The notes under the pieces are model-generated. The model was not told where the DNA came from and ran no database searches. It worked only from the letters and a program-made list of their open reading frames with translations. This document shows positions 27,184-36,909 of a stretch of DNA of 37,141 nt, in pieces. Position 1 is the stretch's first letter. Each line of letters opens with the position of its first letter. The stretch is from Schizochytrium sp. CCTCC M209059 (taxonomy: Eukaryota; Sar; Bigyra; Thraustochytrida; Thraustochytriidae): positions 1-37,141 of the forward strand of contig KN805384.1 in assembly GCA_000818945.1 (NCBI GenBank), read 5' to 3'. Both the position numbers and the translations under genes were made by a program.

Positions 27184-29121
27184 ATGGGCCTGCGAAAGGC
27201 GGTCGCGGCGCTGGCCGCCGTAGCAGCGGCGGCGGCGATCGCGCCGGGCGCCGTCGGCGCGGCTGAAAGCGACGACGCGTATGGGGGCGAATACTCGTCT
27301 GACTTCTTCCTCGAGTTACCCATTCGCTTCACGTACATTTGCAGGGAGGATGGCGGCGGCCTTGAGGACACCTCGTTTGGACCCTGCCTCTACGCCTCGA
27401 CGACCGTGCTTGATGAGAAGTCCAACACCCACGTGTTCGCAAGCGATATCGAAACCAGCGACCTTAATGACGCTGAAAAACGCGCCCTTGTCGACAACGA
27501 GTACGGATGGCGCGTCTACTTTTATGGACCCTACGATAACGACACCATAGTCGAATACGTCGAGATTGAGCACAACTACACAGATGGCGGCCTCGATCTC
27601 GTTCAGGGCAGCACAATCAATATCTGGAATATGACGATCAACCATATCGAGGGCGAAGCCCTTGAGCTTGGCCTGGTCGGCAACACTCTTCCCTCGGATC
27701 TTGCCGGGCCGTACAAATTCTCGTACAACGTCTCGGGCGTCACTCAGTGTCTTTCCATCGACAACACCCGACACGTGTACATGGGCGACTGCTCGAGCAA
27801 CAACTCTCGGCTCAAGTTCGTAGACTTTGTAGCTCCTACTCCGTCGCCCACGGGTGCACCCTCGTCCACGCCCCCACCCACCAGTACCTCGCCACCGACC
27901 ACTGCTGGCGACAACCAGAACGACTTTTCCGAAAAGGTCGTTCTCCTGCGCAGCTCTTACAGGGATACCTACAACAATGGTCTTCTCCTTGGTCTTGGCA
28001 TCTCTTTGGGAAATAGCGCTCCCAGCAAGAACGACAAGCTCCAGCTCAAGAGTCTCACCAAAAACTACTTTAGGGAGAATCTCGATCAGTACAAGATGAT
28101 CTGGAACCATGACTCCAACTACAGGCTCGGGCTCGCACTCGACAGCGAGGGTGATTCCGATCTCTTTATGCAATCCAAGAAGAAAGTCAAGCGTCTCCAG
28201 CACAACCCCATTGACAAGTTTGGTTACGTCCAGCTTGCCGACATGAACACCAAAGGGAAGCAGATGTTTACCTTTGTTCGAAAATCGATCAACAGCAACG
28301 ACGAACCCGTCGTCAAGATTGTCATGGGCAAGGACATCACGTCCACCGATGGTGACATTAGCTCCAAAGATCTCTGCCTTACGGTGGCCAGCTGCGATCC
28401 AGCCGCTGCCGACATCTGCCGTCCTAACTCGAACCACGTTGGCTGCGAAACAACTTGCGACAAAGACAACTTCAAGATGCTCCAGGGCATTGTCAATGGC
28501 TCGTACGTCAAGCTTGCCAACTGCAAGTCCACCTACGACGAGGCCCAAATTTTCGTCGTGACAACGACGGAAGCCGCTCTTGGTCTTCTTTCCAACTCGA
28601 ACTCTCCGACAGCCTCGCCCACCACGGGCACGCCTACCGTGCGTCCGACCGCCAAGCCCACGGCCCAACCTACGGCCAAGCCCACGGAAATTGCCGATGA
28701 CGAGCGTGCCTCGGCCCCTGCCGCCGATGAGGACACCAACGATAGGTCCCTTTCCGGACTCTACGGACTCCTTGCGCTCGTAATCGCCGCCCTTATCCTT
28801 GCCGTCTACGTGCGCCGCCGCCGCCGGAACCGCACGCACGACAAGGGCTTCAAGGATGGCATTGGCGGAGGTCTCTACGCCGATGACGACGACGACGACG
28901 ACGATGACGATCAGGAGCTGTACAACTCGTTCGACTCGCCCATCGGATCCAACGAGGAGGGATCTTCGCTCAACGGCGATGGTGCCTCGGCTTCTGGACG
29001 CCGCGCCAAGACCTCAAACTCGCTCGAGCAGCCCATGATTAACAAGCGGAGCAACTCAATGTCGTTTGAGCCCCACGTGGCGCACTTTGAGCAAGAGGCT
29101 GGCTTTGTCGCGCGCGTTTAG
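27184..29121 (+). CDS. Type I transmembrane surface glycoprotein with Pro/Thr stalks
   Basis: A 645-residue single frame starts in a strong context (GCCATGGG) at 27184. Residues 1 to about 26 form an Ala-rich signal peptide. Two extracellular modules follow, about 30-215 and 245-475. Each ends in a Thr/Pro/Ser stalk (APTPSPTGAPSSTPPPTSTS; TPTVRPTAKPTAQPTAKPTE). Several N-glycosylation sequons (NDT, NYT, NMT, NVS, NNS, NGS) support secretion. About 523-543 is a single membrane span (GLYGLLALVIAALILAVYV) followed by RRRRR, which fixes the tail in the cytosol. The tail is about 100 residues with a run of ten Asp and Ser-rich motifs. Cys pairs such as LCLTVASC, GCETTC and LANC suggest disulphides in the second module. 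The family is not recognised; an adhesin or receptor role is plausible only by architecture. PT-type stalks are common in stramenopile surface proteins. Confidence 0.88.
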   Translation: MGLRKAVAALAAVAAAAAIAPGAVGAAESDDAYGGEYSSDFFLELPIRFTYICREDGGGLEDTSFGPCLYASTTVLDEKSNTHVFASDIETSDLNDAEKRALVDNEYGWRVYFYGPYDNDTIVEYVEIEHNYTDGGLDLVQGSTINIWNMTINHIEGEALELGLVGNTLPSDLAGPYKFSYNVSGVTQCLSIDNTRHVYMGDCSSNNSRLKFVDFVAPTPSPTGAPSSTPPPTSTSPPTTAGDNQNDFSEKVVLLRSSYRDTYNNGLLLGLGISLGNSAPSKNDKLQLKSLTKNYFRENLDQYKMIWNHDSNYRLGLALDSEGDSDLFMQSKKKVKRLQHNPIDKFGYVQLADMNTKGKQMFTFVRKSINSNDEPVVKIVMGKDITSTDGDISSKDLCLTVASCDPAAADICRPNSNHVGCETTCDKDNFKMLQGIVNGSYVKLANCKSTYDEAQIFVVTTTEAALGLLSNSNSPTASPTTGTPTVRPTAKPTAQPTAKPTEIADDERASAPAADEDTNDRSLSGLYGLLALVIAALILAVYVRRRRRNRTHDKGFKDGIGGGLYADDDDDDDDDDQELYNSFDSPIGSNEEGSSLNGDGASASGRRAKTSNSLEQPMINKRSNSMSFEPHVAHFEQEAGFVARV

Positions 29122-29489
29122 TTCGCTCGCTCGGCTGCAGCTGTACCATTTTCCACTCTGGCCTCACTTCGACAAAATATATTCTTCCATCTTTGTGTTT
29201 GCTTCTTGCAAGCTCCTTGCAATTCGGCTTCTCCGTTCGCTTGCCGGACATTTTAGGAAAGTACAAAAAGATTCACTTCTCAGGGAAGGGGCAAAAATAA
29301 TTGTCCAAAGAACATTCTCCTCCCATCCTGTGACGGCGCGCGAACTTCGTCTTCTTTTAGTTTTAAAGAATTTTCCGTGTGTTTTTTTTTCTTTTCTTAT
29401 CTAACCCCTTGCCGGGCTCATTCGAGTAGGAGTCGGCCGGTCGCTCCTGAGCACAAGGATACTACGCCAATAAATGTCGTCCGACTCTC
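29122..29489. other. Convergent 3' spacer
   Basis: About 370 bp of relatively AT-rich sequence lie between the convergent surface glycoprotein and peptidase genes. AATAAA at about 29469 is in plus orientation near the peptidase stop. No gene was seen. Confidence 0.5.
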
Positions 29490-32009
29490 TTAAGTCCTCT
29501 TCTTCTTGACCGCCGCCACAGAGCCACTCTCTGAACCCAGATGCTCATCAAAGTACTCCTTCATGCGCTTTTCCATGTAGATGCGGTCCTGCAGACGACG
29601 AGGCGAGTGGCGCTCGTCCGGGAATAGCAAGAGATCATACGGTTTAGCCTCTGCAATAAGCGCGTTGATAAGGCGCGCCGTGTGTCGAAAGTGAACATTT
29701 TCGTCGATAAGTCCATGCACGAGCATAAGCTTGCCCTGGAGGTTGCGAACGTGGGACATTACAGCCCCCTCCTCGTAGCCCCGAGGGTTGGTCAGCGGGG
29801 TGCCCATGTAACGCTCCGTATAATGCGTATCATATCCATCCCAATGGGTGACAGGCGCGCCAGCAATGGCAACATGGAATACATCTGGCCTCTTCAACAG
29901 GCACATGGCCGACATATAGCCACCGTAGCTCCAACCGTACATACCCACACGTGAACGGTCCGCAATACCCTTGCGCTCCAAAAAGAGAACTCCCTCCACC
30001 TGGTCGTCCACCTCGACCGTGCCCATGCGGTGCTTAATCGCCCCTTCAAAGTCGAGGCCGCGACCTGAGCTTCCGCGATTGTCTACCTTTAGAACAGCGT
30101 ACCCGGCATTCACCAGACGCTGGGCACGCATGTCCACGGTCACATCCCATCCATTTGTCACGCGTTGTACGTGAGGCCCGCCATAGACCGCCACAATCGT
30201 GGGGAAAGGCCCATCGCCATGCTGTTCCGGGTCAGGGCGATACAAGACACCGTGCAACAAAGGTCCGTCCGATGGCGCGGGGAACTCAATCAGCTCAGGG
30301 GTAACGAGAAGAGGTTGCAGGCGCTCGAGCTCGTCACGCACGAGCGAGCTTTCCTTGCCAGCGTGCAGAGTGTAAATCTGGGAAATATCACGTTCGCAAT
30401 TGTCACCAGAAATACGAAGAAGCTGTGTTGTTGGCGGTGTCAAGATGCTATGATGCGTCAAGACAGCCAGGTCTCCGTCAGCATCCATAACCATGCTATT
30501 CATCCCGGCAAAGGATTTCGTGAGCGCGCGTCCTTCCGTCGCCGCTTCCGTCGAAGACCACAGCGATACGCAGTACACATGGCGCTCCAGCACGCTGTCT
30601 CTTGTCGCAGCATAGTACAACAGGCCGCGCTCCAGATCAACCTGGACCAGGGACGTCACCATCCATGGTCCATCGTCGCAGAGCTTACGGACGAGCTGTA
30701 CCTCGCCTGTATGCGACGAGTAAAAGTACAGATACAGCTTCATGAAGCGTGTTTCGCTTTCCGAGCCCCAGATAAAAAAGAATCCGCACGGTTGCTGACC
30801 CTGCCATGCCGCGGCATCCGCGTCGTCGCCACCTTGCATTGCAACGTCGCCCGAAGCATCCGCACCAGCGCTGTCCTTGCCATCGCTCAGACCCAAAATT
30901 TGCTCGCCGCGCATTGAGTCAAATGAGACAAAGAGGTCGTGCAGATTGATCCAGACGTCAGAGGTCTCACGCTTGAGCAAAGTGCGCTGGCCAGAGTTGA
31001 TATCATATCTTACGAGGAGAAGCTCCGACTGCTCGCGATTCTCGAGCTGGGCAGAGAGCGAACCATCCGGGAGCCAATCAACGCGAGCCAAGTACATGTC
31101 GTTGTCACCGGATCCCTCTTTTAAGCTAATGTCGAGCCAACGAACGCTGGGCCGCTGCCCGTTGCCAGCCGCCGCCACCGATACAACACCGAGGCGGACG
31201 TGTGGGTTCGCTTTGCCTGCAAAAGGATAACGATGGTCTTCTTGCGCGCTGTCGCCAACCTCTTCCTTGCCTTGATGCATGATGCGGTATTCCGGAATGT
31301 GCGACTCATCGACCAGCTCAAAGGCAATGTGCTGGCTATCGTGTGACCACCAAAAACCATGGTACCGGTCCATTTCCTCCTGTGCGATAAAGTCAGCCAG
31401 ACCGCTCGTCTTGCCATTGCCGCGCGATCCATACGTGAGGCGTTGCGGTGTCGGTCCGTCGGCATCGACCTCGAGTACATAAAGCTCCGCGTCGCGCACG
31501 AAAGCTACCATGCGGCCGTCTGGAGACATGTGTGGGTCGAGCGCGCCTCCTCGGGCGTCATCACCCGGGGCCGTAGAAGTGACCTTGTCGAATACCTTGC
31601 GCGGCGGTACCGCGGCGTTGGGCTGCATTTCCTTCATGAAGATGTTCCCGTTGAGCGGGATGAGCATTCTCGACGTCAGCGAGGGCGACGAGGACCAGGC
31701 ATACTGCGTAATGCCAACAGACATTTGACGAGAGCGCTCACGCCGGAGTTTGTCCTCGAGCGAGAGCGTTTCCTCCGTGTTGCTTTCCTCAGAGCTTGCC
31801 GCTGGATCCCAGAGCTTGAACGCCGAGCCCTGCGCATTGCCCTCTTGATCAAGCTCGAGGCAATAAAGCTGGCGGTTGAGAAGGTTGTCGCTCGCGTCCG
31901 GGCACAGAAAGGCCAAATATTTGCGGCATGGACTGAACGACGGCTGCGAGGGCGCGACAATGCCTGGCAGCGGCCGCGCCGCGACAATGAGATCATCGAG
32001 TTGACTCAT
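29490..32009 (-). CDS. Dipeptidyl peptidase of S9B family (DPP8/9-like)
   Basis: From ATG 32009 (MSQLDDLIVAARPLPG) to TAA 29490 the protein has 839 residues. The N-terminal two thirds form a beta-propeller, with the substrate-anchoring double Glu in FIAQEEMDRYHGFWWS. The C-terminal alpha/beta-hydrolase domain has the nucleophile Ser694 in GWSYGGY, Asp769 in HGLIDENVHF and His801 in DERHSPR, plus AGAPVTHWDGYDTHYTERYMG, all typical of DPP4/DPP8/DPP9 enzymes. These release Xaa-Pro or Xaa-Ala dipeptides from peptide N-termini. No signal peptide or membrane anchor is seen from this start, so a cytosolic DPP8/9-type enzyme is favoured. The frame stays open to another ATG at 32576 (1028 residues). 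The extra 189 residues are low-complexity and lack family similarity, so I treat them as probable 5' UTR. Confidence 0.93.
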   Translation of the reverse strand: MSQLDDLIVAARPLPGIVAPSQPSFSPCRKYLAFLCPDASDNLLNRQLYCLELDQEGNAQGSAFKLWDPAASSEESNTEETLSLEDKLRRERSRQMSVGITQYAWSSSPSLTSRMLIPLNGNIFMKEMQPNAAVPPRKVFDKVTSTAPGDDARGGALDPHMSPDGRMVAFVRDAELYVLEVDADGPTPQRLTYGSRGNGKTSGLADFIAQEEMDRYHGFWWSHDSQHIAFELVDESHIPEYRIMHQGKEEVGDSAQEDHRYPFAGKANPHVRLGVVSVAAAGNGQRPSVRWLDISLKEGSGDNDMYLARVDWLPDGSLSAQLENREQSELLLVRYDINSGQRTLLKRETSDVWINLHDLFVSFDSMRGEQILGLSDGKDSAGADASGDVAMQGGDDADAAAWQGQQPCGFFFIWGSESETRFMKLYLYFYSSHTGEVQLVRKLCDDGPWMVTSLVQVDLERGLLYYAATRDSVLERHVYCVSLWSSTEAATEGRALTKSFAGMNSMVMDADGDLAVLTHHSILTPPTTQLLRISGDNCERDISQIYTLHAGKESSLVRDELERLQPLLVTPELIEFPAPSDGPLLHGVLYRPDPEQHGDGPFPTIVAVYGGPHVQRVTNGWDVTVDMRAQRLVNAGYAVLKVDNRGSSGRGLDFEGAIKHRMGTVEVDDQVEGVLFLERKGIADRSRVGMYGWSYGGYMSAMCLLKRPDVFHVAIAGAPVTHWDGYDTHYTERYMGTPLTNPRGYEEGAVMSHVRNLQGKLMLVHGLIDENVHFRHTARLINALIAEAKPYDLLLFPDERHSPRRLQDRIYMEKRMKEYFDEHLGSESGSVAAVKKKRT

Positions 32010-32679
32010 TGTTTCGGCACTGCTGCCGCTGATGCTGACAAAGCCCCGCTTGCCGCTTCCGGCACTTGCTGCGCTAGGTATGGTGGTCACCTTGGTGTCG
32101 CAGCAAGAGCTGCTGCGCAGACTATCCTCTTCCCTTTTCCAATGCGCAAGTTCGCTAGCCGCAAATAGAGAGCGGAAGAGGGAGAGGGAAAGTGAGCGAG
32201 GAGAGAGACCTGCTTGACCCGTCGGAACGTGAGTGTCCTTCGCTGTACTTAGCTTTCCAGCTAGCCGAGTATTGTTGGTGACGTGGTACTGATGCTTTAG
32301 GTTCTGTGTCTGCTGCACGAGATTGTGCTGCTGGCGCCAGAGTCGCTGTCGAGGATGAGGAGCGACGCTTTTTTGATAAGTAAGGAGGTAGCAGCCACCT
32401 TGCAGTAGGACTACGCTCTCGCGTCTGCCTGCGCCGGCAGCGGAGCAAGGCCGCTCGCAGAAGAAAGCAGGAGGGCCCGGGAGCGTCAACGGTGCCTGGA
32501 CTCGCGCGCAAGCGAGCGCAGCCACGGGGTCGTCGCGCACGAGGACGGCCGGCGGCCGATTGTCTGTTTGGAGCATTCTTATCTTCTTTCGGCATGCCGC
32601 TGTGTCCTGTTCACAAGGTCATCGCACGAACTTCGCAGCATTGCGTGCGTAGCGCAAAAATTAGAGGACCCGGGAGCGT
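32010..32679. promoter_or_regulatory. Peptidase 5' flank / EF-hand gene 3' flank
   Basis: This 670-bp stretch lies between two minus-strand genes. It includes the open upstream extension of the peptidase frame to the ATG at 32576 and a GAG/GAGAG-rich tract near 32168-32210. No separate gene was seen. Confidence 0.5.
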
Positions 32680-35634
32680 TTAGGGAGGGGACTGCGGCGC
32701 TTGTGCAGCCCGGAGTGCAGAGAGCACGGCGGCGAAGTCCACCAAAGAAATGACATCGTAGGCTCGACAGACGCGCTGAAAGACTTCGGGTGAGAGCGCG
32801 AGACCTGAAGAGACGGAATGTGACCCCGAGACGCTTTCGAACTTGGTTGCCGTGCACGCTTCTCGGAAAATGCGCAGCACCTTACGGCTTGACAAGCTGC
32901 TGTTGGCCGTTTGCAGGATCCGCGTGAACTCGTGAAATGATAAGACACCGTCGCCATCGGTATCCCCACGAATAAAGAGCGTTCGCAACTTTTCGTTGAT
33001 GTGATGCTCTCGCGCGAGCAAGACTTTGACAAGGCTCTCGAGAGCGCGGTCGATATCTACCACGACCTTGTCGATGCGGTGGGTGCGGTCCCCAGGAGAC
33101 CTACCACCTTCACTTCGATCGTGGTGCAATAGAGCATTTCGCATGTGCATGCGCACAGTGGTTCGATCGCCCTTGGCCACGCCCTTTGGAACGCGGATCT
33201 CGACCACACGTACACCTTTAACATTGGTGTACTCGGAGTGCACGGCCGCCATCTTTTCGACTGCGCGGCAGTACATGTTCACTTTGCGTGAAGGCAAAAA
33301 AGTACCATAGAGAGCTCGTATAAAATTGACTGCTCGATCTAGCGGAACGTATGTTCGGTTTTCGAATTCGATCACATCACTCGCAAGCGCGTGGTCTGCA
33401 ATAGAGACGCTTGGAATCGTGCAGTCGACCTCGGTGGCAGCATCATCCAGCGAGAGGTCTCCATTGTGTGGGTTTTGCGAACTGCTGCTGCAAAGTACAG
33501 CATTGTGTTGCTCTTGTGCAATGCTCGGGCGTAGCAACCACTGGCGAATTTGAAGGAAGACCTGGAGAATGTGATTGTTGCAGATGCGCTGATCCGTCTC
33601 ATTGTGCTTGTAATGGTACGCATCAAGAAAACGTGCAAAAAGTTTGACACGCGTGTGCTTTTTCATGTGTGCGCGCACCGCCTGCAAGAGCTCAAAGAGT
33701 CGAAGCTCAGCGACGCGTCGTACCCCGTGACGATAGAGAAACTGCTCAATGGTAAAAGCTCCTAGGGTCTGCAGAGCTAAGCCGTCGCTTGCGTCGCTCT
33801 GATCGGCCTCGAGCTTGTCATCGTACAGTGTCTGTATCCTCTCAAGAACCCATTCTAGAGTCGGCGGGGCTGCATCCATGGCGCTCGGAGGCAGATTCAC
33901 AAGAAAAGTGGATAGCTCGGAGGGCATCTCAAATCCGTTCTTGTTGGAATTCATGACGCGGATCATTATGTCGGTCGGCAAGCGTGGCACGTCAAGACCG
34001 CTGCCAGCCCTATCTGTCTGCGAATCTGCAGCACTTTGCTGCGAATTTTCATGAGCTTTGGAACCATCCTGCTCGAGTGCAGTAGTCTCGGTCTCGGCCA
34101 AAGATGGCGGTGTGCGCCCGTTCTTGGACCGACTCGCGGCATCCTTTTCATGTCGCGAGGACTCAGATGAGGTGTGTGCAGCTCTTGCGCGACTCGTCTT
34201 GTGTCCATCTTCCTCTTGTTGTACCAGTGCCCTCCTTTCCTTTTCAGAAACCTTTGCAGCCGCTGCTTCCTTTGCTGCTGCTGCTGCTTCAAGACGGACA
34301 CTAGCTTCTGCTTTGAGTGCTTCCATTTCAGCAAGCTCTGTGGCTGTGACTTCCTTTTGCACTTCGACTTTACATCGCGGACAACGCGCGAGATTGAATG
34401 CTCGCCACCAGAGTGTTTTGTGATAAACCTTTTGACTGACGGGAATGATGTCTTGGGTATCACTGTCTGATGCGGATGGTTTTGCGGTCGTCATGGTGCC
34501 CTTGTCTTGCATCTCCACAAGGGCTACATCATCGCCGCGAAGCTTGGCGACCATGAACTTCGCGTCGTTCGCCTTGTTGCGTTTTGCCTCGTTTTCAGCC
34601 ACCTGCAAAAGCATTTCCATATTGCTCAAGATAAGTTGTTTTGCTTGGCCTTGATCTTCAAAGTTGTTGACAAGCGTGTCGAGAGCCTGAAGGGGAGCCT
34701 CCAAGGCCAATTCGACAATGTCGGGTCTGGTGTCGACCCCTTCCCGCTCCTCTTCCTCTCGTTCGTACTCGCCTGTCTTGTCGTTGCTGCTGCTGCTGCT
34801 GCTGCGACCAGTACGAAGATGATGATTCGCAGCGTGATCTATTTCGTGGATGGCTTTCTGCTTTCGAGGCGTTTTGACGCGGGCGAGCAAGTCGTCGGAT
34901 TCGCCGCGAAGAAGGGCTCGTAAATGGGCGACTTCCTCCTCAAGTTCCTCGATTCGCTCTCGTTGAGTGCGAACAACGAGATCAGTAGCGTTGGTCTGGG
35001 CCCGGAGAACGCGATGATCGCTTTCCAGCGTCATGACCTGCATGCGAAGATCGCGTTCTCTACGTTTGAGATTGGCGGCGCGACGTTGAAGCTTTAGATC
35101 CTTTGCCGCGTGCATCTTGGATGTGGTGGAAAGCAGGTGCTCAAAGCTATTTACGTATCGTGCTCGAATCTTGCAAAGGATTCGACCGAGTTGTGCGTTT
35201 CGTCCGTCCATGTTTTGTGTGAGCTCAGCAAAGTGCGTAGTCAATTCCTGAACGCGGGTTGCGATGCGCATAAGTTCATCGCGCAATTCGGGACTAGGAT
35301 CAGGACCGTCGTCTACGTTTTCGGCGACTTCTGGCGAGTGCAGTTCACGTAGGTCCGCATCACTGTCATTATATTGTGCCAAGTATGCGCCAAAGTCCCT
35401 CCGGTCATGTTGTTGGAGAAAGTCTGAATCGGATTCTACGTGGTGCAAGAAGTTGGTCTTGGCATTTTGCGCTCCATGGCCCGAATCATGGTCAACACTT
35501 GCCTGCCATCGGGACTTTGCGGCCCCGCGTTTCAATATGTCGAAGCCTTTTGTTGCAAGCCCTGGATTGTTTGAGCTTGTTGGCGATGCGCTGCCGTGGC
35601 CGGAAGCGTGCCGCGCGCCGATGACGGGCAACAT
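32680..35634 (-). CDS. Coiled-coil protein with C-terminal EF-hand
   Basis: A 984-residue single frame has ATG at 35634 and TAA at 32680. Residues about 1-110 are polar. About 115-265 form a coiled coil (LKLQRRAANLKRRERDLRMQ, IEELEEEVAHLRALL). A Ser run follows, then a helical stretch (about 310-375), a CPRC pair near 423, an Ala/Glu-rich helix, and a charged disordered stretch to about 555. The second half is predicted folded and helical with no family I can name. A canonical EF-hand loop sits at 891-902 (DTDGDGVLSFHE), with Asp at positions 1, 3 and 5 and Glu at 12, so it should bind calcium. A partner EF-hand may lie nearby in degenerate form. A calcium-responsive cytoskeletal or ciliary scaffold is possible, but this is only inference. 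Confidence 0.88.
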   Translation of the reverse strand: MLPVIGARHASGHGSASPTSSNNPGLATKGFDILKRGAAKSRWQASVDHDSGHGAQNAKTNFLHHVESDSDFLQQHDRRDFGAYLAQYNDSDADLRELHSPEVAENVDDGPDPSPELRDELMRIATRVQELTTHFAELTQNMDGRNAQLGRILCKIRARYVNSFEHLLSTTSKMHAAKDLKLQRRAANLKRRERDLRMQVMTLESDHRVLRAQTNATDLVVRTQRERIEELEEEVAHLRALLRGESDDLLARVKTPRKQKAIHEIDHAANHHLRTGRSSSSSSNDKTGEYEREEEEREGVDTRPDIVELALEAPLQALDTLVNNFEDQGQAKQLILSNMEMLLQVAENEAKRNKANDAKFMVAKLRGDDVALVEMQDKGTMTTAKPSASDSDTQDIIPVSQKVYHKTLWWRAFNLARCPRCKVEVQKEVTATELAEMEALKAEASVRLEAAAAAKEAAAAKVSEKERRALVQQEEDGHKTSRARAAHTSSESSRHEKDAASRSKNGRTPPSLAETETTALEQDGSKAHENSQQSAADSQTDRAGSGLDVPRLPTDIMIRVMNSNKNGFEMPSELSTFLVNLPPSAMDAAPPTLEWVLERIQTLYDDKLEADQSDASDGLALQTLGAFTIEQFLYRHGVRRVAELRLFELLQAVRAHMKKHTRVKLFARFLDAYHYKHNETDQRICNNHILQVFLQIRQWLLRPSIAQEQHNAVLCSSSSQNPHNGDLSLDDAATEVDCTIPSVSIADHALASDVIEFENRTYVPLDRAVNFIRALYGTFLPSRKVNMYCRAVEKMAAVHSEYTNVKGVRVVEIRVPKGVAKGDRTTVRMHMRNALLHHDRSEGGRSPGDRTHRIDKVVVDIDRALESLVKVLLAREHHINEKLRTLFIRGDTDGDGVLSFHEFTRILQTANSSLSSRKVLRIFREACTATKFESVSGSHSVSSGLALSPEVFQRVCRAYDVISLVDFAAVLSALRAAQAPQSPP

Positions 35635-36082
35635 CGCGTACTGTTTCCTCCCAGCTAGCTCGTGGAGTCTTTGCCGAGCTGGGGGCTCCCACTCCCACTC
35701 GTACTTGGACTTCCTCTTTTCTCCTATGCATTTATTCTGCCCGGGCTCCGAGGGGTCCCGCCAAGGATAGGCTCAACGGACACACCTTGTCAGCCCTCTT
35801 TTTCATCCTTTTTTATTATTATTTTTTCCCAAATTTCGTTTGGGTTGGCAAGTAAGATCTTCAACAAATCACATGGACAAGCGATGATCAAGTCGGGAGA
35901 ACATCAATGAGATCGGCGGAAATCATTATGGGTGTTTATGTACGCATGTACTTTCCCGCCGAGACGACGGGAGAGAAGAACCAGAAACAAACCTTGACAA
36001 AGGTATAAACAAAACGGGTCGCTCGATCAATCGATCAACTGCCGCTCGTTCATCTGGCTAGAACGCCAAATTGGCATGACAT
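35635..36082. promoter_or_regulatory. EF-hand gene 5' flank
   Basis: About 450 bp lie between the EF-hand gene start and the 3' end of the mitochondrial protein gene, both on the minus strand. It contains AT-rich tracts (35808-35840). No gene or clear promoter element was recognised. Confidence 0.5.
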
Positions 36083-36909
36083 TTACTTGGTAAAGCCGTG
36101 CTTCTTGTTCTGGTAGATGGCGCTGCCGATCGGGATGGCAATGCCGAGGAAGGTGACGCCGAAGACGATGGTGCCGACGACAGCCTTGTTGAAGGGGGGG
36201 TGGAACACGCGGTGCTCGTCGTGGCCGCCGCCAAGCTTAGGCTTGGTGGCCGTCACGAGCGAACGCGACTGGGTGTTGCGGAGGGCCGTCCTGTGCAAAG
36301 GCGCATTTGTATGAGCACACGCGACGATGAATAACAGGTTCGGCACGAACAAGTTCGTGAAGCGTTAGTGGATTTTTTTCTCGTTTCAAGTACACCCCGG
36401 ATCCAGCGACGTTTCGAATTGGGACAAAAGAGGACGGTAATATAACGAGCACACCGAGGTTGCAGGCTCGTTGCAGCCAGGTTACATTAGCATGGCTGGT
36501 CGCACGCGGAGACCTCCAGCGCTTCGCCTCGGGATGAAACCGAAGCGTCCCCAGCCATTCGCGGACCAACACACACTCACAGACGTCACTGTCCACGCAG
36601 ACGAAAGCCCGCTTCCCTCGCGCGCGTCGTCCTTGTCACCTTCCTCCTTTTCCTCCTGCCTGCTGCACTCCGCTCTTTCTCCTCCCTGCTGCTGCCCGAG
36701 CACGCGGGCGCGCGACGCGGCAGGCGTCTGCCAGCTCACCCTCGCTCATCTCATCTCATCTCATCTCATTTCGTCTCGTCTCAGCTCATCTCATCCCATC
36801 TCATCCCGGACTCGCCCCGCCCCGTGGAGCGAGGGCGGGCGAACGCGGGCGGGGCGCGGCTCCTGCCGGGCACGTACCTGCGGGCGGCGGCGGAGGCGAG
36901 CGCGAGCAT
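36083..36909 (-). CDS. Small mitochondrial inner-membrane protein (COX7C-like candidate), two exons
   Basis: The gene model has exon 1 at 36909-36878 and exon 2 at 36290-36083, joined in phase 2, giving 79 residues. Exon 1 encodes MLALASAAAR plus two bases. The donor is CGCAG|GTACGT and the acceptor TTTGCACAG|GACGG. The product begins with an Ala/Arg/Ser/Thr-rich, acid-free stretch (about 1-28) ideal for a mitochondrial presequence. A HDEHRVFHPPFN segment follows, then one membrane span (VVGTIVFGVTFLGIAIPIGSAIY), and it ends QNKKHGFTK. Size, a single span with a Pro near its C-terminal end and a basic tail resemble small cytochrome c oxidase subunits such as COX7C. Another respiratory-chain accessory subunit is equally possible. 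Without splicing, exon 2 alone lacks a sensible start. Confidence 0.75.
36291..36877 (-). other. Intron of 587 bp within a mitochondrial presequence
   Basis: It begins GTACGT and ends GCACAG on the minus strand. It interrupts the codon for residue 11, inside the targeting peptide. It contains a (CTCAT)n pentamer tract at about 36744-36802. It is far longer than the 68-bp intron at 23363-23430. Confidence 0.75.
36744..36802. repeat. (CTCAT)n pentamer repeat
   Basis: About a dozen CTCAT units with CTCGT, CTCAG and CCCAT variants lie within the intron of the mitochondrial protein gene. Confidence 0.88.

Noticed and set aside
27316..28839. 507-codon minus-strand frame
   Set aside because: It is a mirror of the surface glycoprotein gene; the plus strand has the signal peptide, sequons, membrane span and strong start context.
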